Shown here: in pieces, positions 33,901-45,495 of the stretch
Numbering within the stretch: the first letter of the stretch is position 1
Layout of the letters: each line of letters begins with the position of its first letter
Assembly (NCBI GenBank): GCA_003864495.1
Contig: ML133455.1
Coordinates: forward strand, 2,294,001 to 2,358,000
Source of the DNA: Nemopilema nomurai
Lineage: Eukaryota; Cnidaria; Scyphozoa; Rhizostomeae; Rhizostomatidae
Direction of reading: 5' to 3'
Length of the DNA: 64,000 nucleotides
The notes under the pieces: generated by a model
What the model saw: only the letters and a program-made list of their open reading frames with translations
Told to the model about the DNA's origin: nothing
Databases searched by the model: none
Translations under genes and position numbers: made by a program

Positions 33901-36900
33901 AAGGGCTCTAAACCAGTGTTTAATATTGATTGAGAATATGTATCAGTGTAATTCCGATATTATTTGGTTTGGTTAGGTATTAAGTTCTCCATTTTTCTTA
34001 TGCTCTTTTGGTTTGATTTTCTAGTGCAAGAGTATTTCAAGTCATTTGAGCCAGTTGATGGTCCTTTTGAAGTCCAGAGTTCCAAAACGCCGAGTTTGTC
34101 AGAGATCTTGCAAGTCGAACTTCTTGAAAATCAAGGGTAAAAAGGAGACCTTCAAGACATCTGAGAAGTCATGCAGAATCTGCAAAACGGTCGTTGGATA
34201 CGTTTCGCTTGCCATCAAGCTGCTCAATCAAACGGAAGGGGAGATCACCACCTCTGTACGGAAGATGTGTATGACTATTTTGTCCAAAGAAAGTCAAATT
34301 CATGAGGTAAGTGGGCATTGTCTCTTTCCACGAGCCATCGAACAATGAAATTACAGGCAAAGTGGTTTACAAGATGCTAGCAAATGCGGTAAATGATTAG
34401 GAGTCAGTATTTGGATAGGGGCATCTCTTTTACATGTAATGTACGTTTGGCAGATCTAACTAGGTTTGGGCACGAAAAGCGGCCCCAGAGCCAGAAAGGG
34501 AAGCTCAAAGAAAACCAATTGTGACGTCAATATATAGGCTTGTCAAATCAAGTTGTGGGCGAGCACGCACTGTTTTGCCATACTGCTCCTATGCAGTAAA
34601 TTTTTTGCTGTCCTTTCCTAGTTTTGGGGGTGTTTCTGGGCCCCCGTCTAATGCTTGCATTCTTCTTCAGATTTACCGATTTCGGATATTTACGCATAAC
34701 AATGTAATTAAGAAATTATTGTCACAGTCTGTAAGACATAATTAGGCTAAAATATTAACTTTGTCACTTGAGCTTGTATACCGATGGGAATGATAATGTC
34801 AGAAGTTAGGCAACAAGCGAGACAATGAACATGGCCATTTGTGGGGTATAATGTGAATATTTGGATTGCATTTCAACCCAGACAAAATGCTACCTTATCT
34901 ATCAAGGCTTTTCAACGAGACACAAGATAAACTTTTGGGACTTGTAGAAGTTCTGCGTGTGTACAGATTATTTCTTATTTTGTTCATAAACATTTCGTTG
35001 AAAATGATGTTATTTCGAAAAATCTCTGTCTTATGAAAGCAAGTTCTACCTGTGACAAGTCTTATTTTCCACGCTTTTCTAGTGCTTGAAGATAGTTGGA
35101 TATGTGGATCAGGTCTTTCAGCTAGTTCTTCAAGGACTTGAGCCTAAAGATATCTGCATTCAGCTCAAGTTCTGCAACAGCAAGTCAAAACCAATATTTG
35201 CCTTAGCTTCTGCCAAGCAAGAAACCAGTGTGGTATGGAATCTATTTTTTGTATCGTTTCCAAACTCATGACATTATAAAATATGACAATAGTTGAAGGT
35301 AGCACTACAGAATGAGATAGCACCATTGAGCAATGCTGGAAACACACGTGATGCTATCTCGATGTGCTATTCGTACTATTAGATCTTTGATCGACAGTGC
35401 CAATGAAATTCCCAGTATTCCATGTTACGCTCTTCCAAAAATAACTTTAATTTCTTTGTTCCCCTCTGCAGCGCACTTTTTTGGTTATTCTTCTACCTGA
35501 AGCTTGAAATCTTTGGCTGAGGGGATTGCTAACAAAGTTGGTAGGAGTCTGTGATGCTTTGGATGTCAGACCGTTTGCTAGAAAGTTATTCACTTCAGAA
35601 ACTGCAATGGTGGAGTTTATAGCACACAACCCCCCCCCCCCCCCCCAATAATATCCGTACCAAGAGAATCTTTATTATACTATCGTGTCCCTTTTTGCCA
35701 TGTCGGTAGGAAACAATGTTACACCCAAGATTCAAGGTACGAGTCCAAATTCATATTCTTCATCTGACTCTTTTATTTCTTCTTACGTGAAGACAAGTGA
35801 ACTGGAAAACAAACGCGACTGCCGACTCTGCCATATTGTTAGGGACACAGTCTATGGCATGGCGAAGGAAGTCAACTCGTCAGAAGAGGTTATCGAGAGA
35901 ACAGTGAAAATCTTTTGCAGTGCAGGAAAGCAGCATATGCATAAGTCGGTGAGGTTCTTAGACATTCTTGCCCTGGGTACCACACTTAGTGGTAAAACAT
36001 TCTTAGATGCAGAGGTTCTTAAAATGCAGTATTGCCTGGATTAAAACAACAAAGTATCGTTGATATAAGTGATTAATAAAGCTAGCCTGAGGCAAAATTA
36101 TTTCCAATTTCTTCACACCTCGTTCAAGCACCTAATTTTTGTGCTCCTGCTTTCTTCCTTGGTGCATATAAATGGCAGAAATTCACTTTTCAAGGGGGGG
36201 GGGGGGTGGCAATGCCCACAAAATCTTGGGAGTTGTTGGCCCCCTCCAAACAATCCCGGCAATTACCGCCACTGGTGCATATTGTCAACAGCTGTAAATA
36301 GAAAAATCTTTTAGGATATTGCAGTCTACGTATTTGCTCACTTTTGCATAACCTGTTACTTAATTTTGCAGTGCAAAGATGTGATAGCCTTGTCGAAGCA
36401 CGTGCTAATGTTTGTGAAGGCCGGGACCTCGAAATTCCGCGTCTGCAGATTCAACTGCCAATCAAGGGCAGAAAAAAAGGCAGTCGCATCAGAGAAATCG
36501 TGTAGAATCTGCAAGCAAGTCGTGGGCTACATTTCTTTGGCAGTAAAGGCTTTCAACCAAACAGAGAGAGATATTATAGCATCAGTTGAACAGATCTGTC
36601 AAATCATTGCTAGCAAGGAAACAACATCTTCTGAGGTAAATCTTCAATGAAACGTTGATTTTTCAGAATTTTATAGACGTCGATTTTAGAAGATTTTAGA
36701 GTTCATCAACGAAGACACCAATAAGCTAGCGAAATTTTTTGTTCTTCAATGGAGATGATTGAATAATTGGAGAAAGGACGCACCTCTTTCCGAAATCTTT
36801 TTTCTGATGGAAGCAATCGCTTAGTACGTGCAGAATTACTGCTAAGTCTTTTTACTTTTCTTAGTATCTCGTGGGAAGTTCATTTGGGAATCCAGCATCT

Positions 36901-39900
36901 GTATGACCACTTATATATAAAAGGGGCTCATTTGAAAGCTCAAATAGAGCTCATTTGAAAACTTACATGGTATTTGTGTACTTACGTGTTCTAACAGAGG
37001 ACCAATTATTCTAACAGAGAATAGGATTTTGATAGGTCACTCAATTTTATTTAATTGGCGATTTTACTTATATTTTCAGTGCCGAAAGATAGTTGGCTAT
37101 GTTAATGAAATCTTCCAGTTGGTGCTGAAGGGTCTGGACACTAGTACAATTTGCGTCGAGCTGAAGTTCTGCACTGACGCTTGGAGGGCCGTCCAATCCG
37201 AGTTGCGATTTTCTGCCCTATTAAAGGAGCAAGGAAGTTCGATGCTTTACAATGAGAAAAAGGCCACAGAGAAGTTCAACGAGCTGCCCTATTTTGTCAA
37301 GAGATACCAAAAATCGGTAGGAAATTGAATTTTGTGAGACTTTCAGTAAACACGGAATATTTGCTCTGCAAACAATCAGGATCTTACCCATGATTTTCCA
37401 GTACCCGTTGAGCAGGGACCTTTCTTAACACATGAAGGGTAATGATCCAATCACCTTGAGAAATAACTCACCGTGACACATGAAACTAGACGAACCTTTT
37501 CCAAAACAATAGGAGGGTTTCAACGCTGTAATTCTTTAAAGTTCTATATGTTTACAAGACAGAAAATTCCATGGAAAGCAAAATGACTGGCTTATTTTAA
37601 TCCCGCAAGAAATGTATAACTAAATTAGCTTTCTCAATTTGCATATTTCATTTAGTAAGATCGAAAAATGTTCATCTTTTTGATTTATCATAAATTTCGT
37701 TTGGTTTTAATGAATGTCTTCTAATTATTTAATGAAACTCAGTTTTCTGATTATTTGATTAAAAGACGTTACTTGCCCTAATAAAACTCCATCACCTTTC
37801 AGGAAATGACCAAGGTGTCAACCACCGCTGGGTGCAAGCTATGCAAGACAGCCACAAATATTGTCTACTTTTCGATCAAGTATGCTAACTCAACCATCGA
37901 GGCAATAGAGGAAGCCATTAAGGTTGTCTGCTCTGTGCAGATCCCACCGGTGAAGAAGATGGTGAGTAAAATTCGATGTTGAACTCTCAAATAATCCTTT
38001 TCCTCAGATATGTACGGCTATCATTAGATACTCCTGGTACATTCAAGGCACATATCTCGTTGTTCCTCGTTGCCATAAATGTTACTGAAGAATCAATGCA
38101 AGCGTATCAAGTTTAGAAAAGCCTTTGTTGACTAGTGTAACTCCTCTACTACCCTAAAATAGATGAAGTAAGTTTGACAAAATTTACTGTATTAATCAAG
38201 GTTTTGAGGAGAGCAACAGGTGAGCATGTGTCAAAAGAGGCAACCTATATACATTCCCAATTAATCTCCTATTCTATTAATCACGCAAAGTTTGAATGTA
38301 CTTGGCGTCAACTATTGGATTGTTCCTATTTCAGTGCTTGTCCTACTTGTCAAAAATCGATGAAGTAATCCAATACATAGAGAAAGGATTGATGCCAAAC
38401 GACATTTGCGTGAAGCTCGGCTTCTGCAACAAGACAATTGACGAAGCAAATAGGATTTCCTGGCAAGAAGTGCAAAAAGACTACGATTCAACTGCCAAGT
38501 CAGTCTGTGGTATATGCAGCACAACGCAGAAGATTGTACGAAACAACATGGGCACCTTTGAATCAAGTCTGCGTATGATGTCAAAATACTCACGGTTGAT
38601 CTGCATAAACCCAGCGACAAATGATGCCAAAGAAAAGGTAATTCAGAAGTAGCTGATGCTTCATTAGCCCTTTTTCACTTCAAAATATAGGAAAAGTCTG
38701 GCAAAATATGATTGCCTCATCATATGTCTGTAATCGTGCTAATGTCATACGCTTCCTCTAGTGCTCCGACATAGAAAAGGTACTTGAGTCGGCCAAAGCT
38801 TTCAAGAAACAGATGCTTGATCCCGAAGAATGCAAAAAAGTCATATGCAACAAGCCTTTCATCATTGCTGTACATGTTGCGAAGAAGACCAACAGCCAGG
38901 TCTGTGATATCTGTCGTTATGCGGAGAACATGCTGGTAAAGAAATTCCAAGACCTTGATAAGCTGTTGAAGATGTCTCTGAAAGAGGTGGCAAAACTTTG
39001 TGACCTGATTCCTATCCCAAGCCTCTCATCAAAGGTAACGTACTTAATCCCTCTATAGGAAAAGATAGATTAAAAGAGGAGTAAAGTGCTTTAGCTAATG
39101 ATGCTATTTTTACAAATCCAACTGCATACCTCTTGTGCGTCCACTCCTTGCGATAAGGTATTGAAAAATTGATAAGCTGGAAAGTCGTTCTTCGCATTGG
39201 TTTTTGACACCAAAGGGTTCCAGGAGGGAGGAAAAGGTTCCAGGGGGGAGGAAAGGGCTTATTTGTGTTGGGTAGTTTGCACATCTTCCTTTATCTTTCT
39301 ATCTGTGCTCCATTTACTGTTTCTCAAGTTTTTTTGTCTTTTTTGCAGTGTCACTTATATGTCAACCGTACAGAAGACATCTGTGACAAGATTGTGGAAG
39401 AGCTCAAATCAGCTAAGTTGTGCGAAAAACTAGGGCTCTGTCCTAAGCAGATTGAAGATCAGCAAAAGAAAACATGGAAGGGAAGCAGCATTGTCAAGAA
39501 TATCTTCAGCAGCAAAGATGGCAATCCTGCTTGTAGCATCTGCAAGGTGTCTGTGAGAGCTGCGCAGAGGAGGTATAGAGGTGCCACAGCTGCGCGTCGA
39601 ATGGCGGCTATTCCTTGTGGCAAGTTGGAGAGAATTTCAGGAAAGAAAATAGTAAGGAAATTTATATACTTCTTGCTTTTTAGAGTCCTACAATTGATAC
39701 TTCATTTGCATCGGAAAGTTGTCAGTTTCAACGTCACGCAGCAAAGATCTGGAAACGAGAATTCGAATCTTTTTTAAACGACTGTCGATTATAATCGATT
39801 ATGAACGACTGTTGATTATTATTGTTCCTTAGAAAGTAACTTTGCAGGAAATTCTTTAACAATCTGGCGGTAGCTATGACCAGTAAACCTTTGTTTTCTT

Positions 39901-40649
39901 TGGCCGAACATTCATTTAACTACAAAGTTCCAAAATACCCCTAGTCAGTTTTTACAAAGCATAAGTTGCTGAACTTCTATGATTGCTGTAACAGTAGACG
40001 TCACATGTACAACGATGGAATCACACTATAGCAGATTCTAGTGGAAACATTCAAAGTCATCACCAAATTGTGTAAGGATACTGTTCTATGTGCGGACCTG
40101 AGATAAAACTTAAAATTTATTGAAAAGATCAAGATTATACGTAGAAAAACAAGCCATGGTGTCAGAATGATGAAATGTTACCCACCTCTTGCAAAACAAG
40201 ACACTTGTTCTTGGAAAGAAACCTGGCAAGTAAAACAAAGTCATATTGGACCCCAACTGATACATCCATTGGCTTTAGCTTATGGGGAGAGTAAAACACA
40301 AATTGTGACATGAACACACACGGCCACAGATAACGGGTTATAGAACTTTCAGGCAGTACAAAAACCTATTTGTTGGTCAGATTTCATAATAATCAAAGCA
40401 AAGTATTGTACGCACAATCGCTTACCTTAAATCAAATACTTTCATTTTTATCATCATTATCAACCTAAATATTCTCAAACCTTTTTTGTGCAGTGCTCAA
40501 CCCTCAATGTGGAGACAATGCTTGGTAGAGTTAGCTGGAGGGAGTCACCAGAGAAAGTCTGCAAGAGGCTGCGATTGTGCGAGGATAAAATCCCTTTTGT
40601 CGAAATCGTCACAAACATCGCTAGCAATATCATGAAAATTTTTGGTTAA
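27922..40649 (+). CDS. Secreted multi-saposin protein, 8 domains (complete paralogue)
   Basis: Eleven phase-0 exons encode 821 residues: 27922-28104, 34025-34306 (A), 35083-35232 (B), 35793-35948 (C), 36372-36635 (D), 37080-37316 (E), 37803-37961 (F'), 38335-38637 (G), 38762-39034 (H), 39349-39651 (I) and 40494-40649 (J, TAA). The first exon encodes a signal peptide (MKVLWFALLCVAFA, then KTEAS) and the first half of domain 1. Eight saposin B-type domains are completed across introns: exon1/A, A/B, C/D, D/E, F'/G, G/H, H/I and I/J. Sequons are visible in A (NQT), C (NSS), D (NQT) and F' (NST). The order A-B-C-D-E-F'-G-H-I-J equals gene 1 without its amplified units, so this is the simpler, probably ancestral form. 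The ATG was chosen because it starts a clear signal peptide; an upstream in-frame extension looks non-coding. The acceptor of exon C (ACGTGAAG) is the least certain. Confidence 0.9.
28674..28884. mobile_element. hAT-like MITE with 8-bp target duplication
   Basis: A 211-base element has ends CGGTTGCGGTTTT and, inverted, CAGTAGCGGTTTT. It is flanked by the perfect 8-base repeat GTTGGGGC at 28666-28673 and 28885-28892. Eight-base target duplications and CAGT/G-GCGGTTTT ends are typical of non-autonomous hAT elements. It has no open reading frame. It is rich in G and C near both ends (GGGGCC, GGCCCC), unlike the surrounding AT-rich intron. Confidence 0.75.
30065..30665. repeat. Degenerate repeats with the motif GGATGCGACATGGGCAT
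   Basis: The core ATGCGACA appears at 30072 (as ATGCGACAC), 30231, 30545 and 30639. It is accompanied by recurring strings TTCTCAAG, AAGGTCTCGGCAACAGATATAT and GACTAAATCC. Spacing is irregular (159, 314 and 94 bases), so it is a decayed tandem or nested repeat and not a clean array. GGTCTTCGGCAA-type short repeats also occur at 30128-30190. Confidence 0.6.
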
Positions 40650-41245
40650 GGCCTCATTGCGACACGAACTTTTCACCTAAACCAAACTTTTTATATCAGT
40701 TAAGCATTGTATTATCGCAAGAAATATCTCTTGCCATTATAAAGTCTTACATTTTATAATAGCCGCTTGCTTTAATCAATTATTGTCTGCTTCTTTGTTC
40801 ATTTTTGTTACTGCACCTTTGAATGTTATTTCATGGTCAAAATTTGCAATTGTGATAAAGTTGCTATTTCTCATTTTTCTTCCTGTTTCTCTCTGTGACG
40901 ACGCTGTTTCTTTCCAATCTATTACCAAGCTTTTTGAGTTTGGAATACAGCTCTAGCTGAAGTTCAGCTTAAGTTTTGTTCTGAAAAACGTTGCTTGTTT
41001 CCTTAACTTCATTGCAGTTGAAACATCAGCAGTACGTAAATCCAACAGTGATTTTTTGGACTAAAGAGTAAATCTACAAGCAACCGTATAGATATCATAA
41101 GTAAAACGTTTAACGGACAGATATTATGATCCCAATTGGATTTAATAGCCTCAATAGACTTCGCCTGGGTGTTCACTGTTTACAAAGGTTTATTTTCTGA
41201 CTGCAAAAATTGGTGGCAATTGCTAACAGTGTGAAACACCAATAG
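40650..41245. other. Spacer between the saposin paralogue and the DNA transposon
   Basis: AT-rich sequence with no recognised gene. It presumably contains the 3' UTR of the upstream gene; no canonical AATAAA was found directly after the stop codon. Confidence 0.4.
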
Positions 41246-42512
41246 TTAAGAGTCCAGGGGCGGCTGGAAGAGTTTTCGAACTGCTATTAGCGAAAGTCAC
41301 GAGGGTCAAGGGTGTGGTCATCACAACAAAAAATGGACACACCCTTTTTGTGGATATGCCTCTACGGCAAGTCTTTTCAGTTACGACTGTAGGCTTTGGT
41401 TTCAACGGCCTTCGGCTTGCAGACAAAGACCATCAGTTTATAGTGAAAAGCCCTTTGCCCGTAGCCGTAGCCTCGCTGTTTGTTGCTATTAACGGCCCTC
41501 TTTTAATAGCAAAATCATATCGGCAAGCAAAGAACGTTGAAAACTTGCATTTTAAGGAAATAAATTTCTGATAATAACACATTGTGAATTCAATAAACCA
41601 AAGGATCAAATAATTCTACTCGACCTGAGTGCAAAATTAACTTTACGAAGAATCTAGAGTGAAAGCTCGAGAATAAAACAAAAACTAAATATAAAACTAA
41701 ATTAACTAAAATATAGAATATTCTTAAATCTTACTATAGAAAGATCTCCCATCACCAACACGGCCAACAAAAATAGGTACTTTTCTCTTCGTCTCCACAT
41801 ATCCAAGAGAAACTCTCATAAACAGCATCTGATGAACGGATTTTTAGAAAAACTTTAGGGCACGGCCTTCCATTGTTTTTTAAACGAAGTCGCTGTTGGT
41901 GTGTTTATTGTCGTTGCGAAGAAAGAATTGTTTATATGTCGTTTACACCCCCAACGTACACTAGAAATGGCAACACGATTCATTTTAAATGCAATATGCC
42001 ACAAGAATTGAAGAACGAACTATTAGAAGTTGCCCGAACGAACTATCTTGCTATTAGAAGTTGCCCGGCTAACAGCAAGACCGCATTTATTGGGTCTTTC
42101 ACAACAACATGACTGGCCGATTTACGTCACACAAGGAGGCATAAACAAAGGCGGTTGAGAAAATTGCTATTAGGATCTGTCAAACTAATAGACGGCTTGC
42201 CGGCCGACGTCATAAGGAAATGTAAACAAGATGCGCGCGCATCCGTGTAGTCAGAAAAACGCCAATTGAATTGAACGCGCTATGAAAACAGGTAAAGCAC
42301 AGCTGATCAAGGCACATTTACTCTGAGTTTGCAAACGTGTTAATTACAAGTGAACACCATTTAAGTAAATCGTGGTGGCAGGTATTCAAAAGAGCACGCA
42401 GTAAAACACGCCGTGGAACCTAAACCCTCATAGCTGATGTTGTTTTGAACCCGCCTATATAAAGAACTGTGTTGTCCCGTTAGCTTCAGTCTAGGTCAAA
42501 ATTGATCGAAAC

Positions 42513-44753
42513 ATGGATTCTGTTTATTTAATGAGTCTCGAGCCAGAGGACAGAAATCATTATAAATCAAAGTTACGTCTTGAAACTGGTGAACAGCTTC
42601 CTGATCCTACTAGCGCAATTACTAGCGGCTGGAGCAACGACATCGCACTGTTACCAGATTTGTCTTGGAGAGATGTGACTGAGTACCTTATCGACACTCC
42701 GAGCAAATTTACAAAAGAGGCACTAAAAGCGTACAAGTCTCTAGAAGCTTACGACTACTTCTTATGCAATCATGTGCATGATTGCTTTTACCATGAAATT
42801 TCAAAAGACAGCGAGTTTTGTTTTATCAAATCGGAGGTAAGTTGAATCTGTATGATATTTATTGTTGGAAAAGGGTAAAGAATAATCAGCCTCTTTACCC
42901 CTTGTCTTTTTAAAATCATAAAGATAAAGCGGAAAATTGTGCCTTTCAGCTTCAATCTGATTGTACTTAATGCATAATTCTTTAGGAAAAGTGTATACAA
43001 TTATTTCTCAAACAGAACATATATATGTATGAAAAAGTTCAGATAGTCTAAAATATAAGCAAACTCAAGTAATCAGCTTCAAACTTGAATATGTTTGATA
43101 TGGAGATTTAATAGTCAAATTTTCTTGACAGCAACAACAAAGTCTGAATGAGAGCTTTCCATTATCACTTATATTTTAATAATTAAGAGAAGATACTTTT
43201 TAAAGTATTTGAAAGCTTCAAGCATAATTATCAATCAACTAAAACTTTGCTTTTTCATTTAGGTACTGCCAAGCCAACGTCAAGGAGAGAAGACCACTTT
43301 GTATAAAGTATGGGTGTGCTTGAACAAGAAATTTGGATGGGTCCTTACTGGAAACTGCACCTGTATGGCTGGCTTAGGGTCTGCATGTAGCCATTTGGCT
43401 GCACTCTTGTTCAAGCTCGAGGCTGCAGTACACTACAACCTCAATGAGAAAACTGCATCTACAAGCCAGTTATGCTCTTGGAATGCAGCCCGAAAACAAG
43501 TAACACCTGCCCCTGCATCTGCCATTGATTTTTCAAGGCCCAAGAAAAGAGCATTGCCAAAATCCCATACAAAAGTAAGGAGCAGTAAAAATTTCAGTTG
43601 TGAGGATCCAACCATTGGAGAAGGGGCCACACCTATTGAAAAATTTTCAGAACTATTCAATATTTTTCCCAAGGCTGCTGTTTTTACAAGTTTACCCATA
43701 CACGAATTTACAATTGTTAAGGAAAACAAAAGGAAGGACACAGCTGCTCAAGAAAAGGATGGAAGTGACACTGATTCTGATATTGAGAGTGACTCAAGTG
43801 TTATCCCAGAGCCTTTGACTTCTCTTTTTGATCCTACTGCAGTTAACATGGATGATTTTACTTTGGATGAGCATGCTAGAAAACAATATAATTTATATCA
43901 TGAAAATAACTTTCAAAGGGCTTTTGATAACCTTAGAAAACTGACAGAGAAGCAATCACTAAATCCAGCTTGGATGATACACAGAGCAGGAAGGATCACA
44001 GCATCAATCTGCTACAAAGTTTCTCGCATGAAAAACAGTCCATCTTTGATTTCAAATATAATGCAGTACAACGATGGCTTTACATCAAAATTCACAGATT
44101 TTGGAAAGACCATGGAGCCCTTGGCAAAAAGCTGCTTTATAGAAACTGAGGAGGACCACCACACCAATTTTAGTGTTATTTTATCAGGTCTGATTGTTAA
44201 TGCTGATGAACCGTATCTTGGAGCTTCTCCAGATGGTATTGTCACGTGCAGCTGCCATGGAAAAGGAGTGCTCGAAATCAAATGCCCCTTTAATTACAAG
44301 GATGGTTTTGATGGTTGGCAGAATGACAAGAACTTTCCGCTTGCAAGCCTTGGTCCTGGCTTTATTATGAAAAAGAACCATCCTTACTACTACCAAATTC
44401 AGCTACAAATTGAACTATCCGGAGCAGAGTTTGGATATTTTTACATTTTTGCTGGCAATAAAAGGGAGGGGATGATTTGCCCTGTAGGTAAAAACAATAA
44501 GTTTATAACTGAACTAAAGGAGGCTCTTTCAAGAAAATTTTTTACATATATTCTTCCTGAAATTGTATCCAGGAAGACAGAGCTTAGAACACCAACAAAT
44601 CGTTCATTATATTGTACATGTAGGAGACCAAAGTTTGGGAAAATGATCTTATGTGAAAACAATGATTGTCAAATTAGATGGTACCACTATCCTTGCATAG
44701 AAATGAAAAGGCATCCAAAGGCAAGTTGGTACTGTAGAAATTGTAAATTTTAG
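42513..44753 (+). CDS. SWIM / YqaJ-like nuclease / PHD-finger transposon protein
   Basis: Two exons, 42513-42836 and 43263-44753, joined in phase 0 (GTAAGT donor, TTTAG acceptor), encode 604 residues. In order there is a SWIM zinc-binding motif (CTCMAGLGSACSH, early in exon 2), a Ser/Thr/Asp-rich linker and a YqaJ/lambda-exonuclease-like domain. The nuclease domain shows the signatures LGASPDGIV, GVLEIKCPF and YYQIQLQI, that is the D, E-x-K and Q of this nuclease fold. A C-terminal PHD finger follows (CTCRRPKFGKMILC to WYCRNC). YqaJ proteins are recombination-associated exonucleases. Here the gene is the accessory gene of the surrounding transposon and likely helps transposition or repair, which is inferred. 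The reading frame is intact. A TATA-like TATATAAAG lies shortly upstream, near 42457. Confidence 0.9.
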
Positions 44754-44766
44754 CTCTTATGTGACC

Positions 44767-44772
44767 AATAAA
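44767..44772 (+). terminator. Polyadenylation signal of the YqaJ-domain gene
   Basis: AATAAA lies 14 bases after the TAG stop codon, followed by a T/G-rich stretch. It is the only canonical signal close downstream, before the convergent transposase tail begins at 44941. Confidence 0.6.
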
Positions 44773-45117
44773 CTTGTTATTTGTGAAATATTTTAATTTC
44801 TTTGCCTTATATCTTGGTGTCACATATCCAAACACCACCCCCACCACTAAATCTGTTTCAGCTTAATATGCATGTTGGGAGAAATGAACAAAATTATATT
44901 GTTCATTAGACAGTACATGTACATAAAACCAAAATAAATTCTATTTGTTCACAACACTTTGGTTCAAATTTATAATACCAGACACAACAACCATTATTTT
45001 GTCAATTAAATCTACATGACTTATGGGTAAAGTGTGTTGTAAAATTTTAAATTTTTGTAATTGCCCGATGACCCTCTCCACATGAATTCTGACGTTTGAT
45101 AGTTGCCTGGACTCATC

Positions 45118-45337
45118 TATTAGAATATATGATTATTATCATCTTATGCTTGCTGTAGTCACGTGTTACGTTATGTTAAAGCTTATTGGACAATGGACTC
45201 TTACATAACTTGCTTACCACGCTGTTTTACTCTCGAATATGTTAGCCGTCGTATTAGGCCTGGTTTTGTTCTATTAACCTTATATATTCATGTTTGTTCA
45301 TATTTGTGCCTGGTCACAGCTTAGGATAAATTTAACA
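45118..45337 (+). repeat. 5' LTR of the copia element
   Basis: The LTR is 220 bases, beginning TATTAGAATATATG and ending AAATTTAACA. It starts with TA, not the usual TG; the 3' copy does the same, so this belongs to the family and is not a mutation. CTTATATATTCAT near 45279 is a candidate TATA element. Confidence 0.95.
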
Positions 45338-45351
45338 GGTTATGGGCCCAG
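45338..45351 (+). other. Primer-binding site for a half initiator tRNA-Met
   Basis: GGTTATGGGCCCAG directly follows the 5' LTR. It is complementary to the anticodon stem-loop of animal initiator methionine tRNA (CTGGGCCCATAACC), not to a tRNA 3' end. Drosophila copia is known to prime from a 39-nt 5' half of this tRNA cut in the anticodon loop, and the match here has the same position and register. Confidence 0.85.
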
Positions 45352-45495
45352 GGAGCGCTTCTCGGCCTAGTTATTTGCTGGAATAACGGTGTAAATCGGC
45401 GGTAGATATGTGACGATCGTTTGTCTCTTCGACGTGGGTAAACTTTGGAATATTTTGTCGAGAAGGAACGTGGTCGTGTCAAGAATCAAGGAAAG

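Larger units (their letters stand above)
28105..34024. other. First intron of the saposin paralogue
   Basis: This is a 5.9-kb intron. Apart from the MITE at 28674-28884 and the degenerate repeats at 30065-30665, no gene or element was recognised. Short open frames near 31825-32420 on either strand resemble no family I know. Confidence 0.5.

Noticed and set aside
41246..41253. TTAA target site, suggesting a Kolobok or piggyBac element
   Set aside because: TTAA does not directly abut the terminal repeat on the left, and the catalytic motifs are of the DDE_Tnp_4 type. An 8-base flank with one mismatch fits better.
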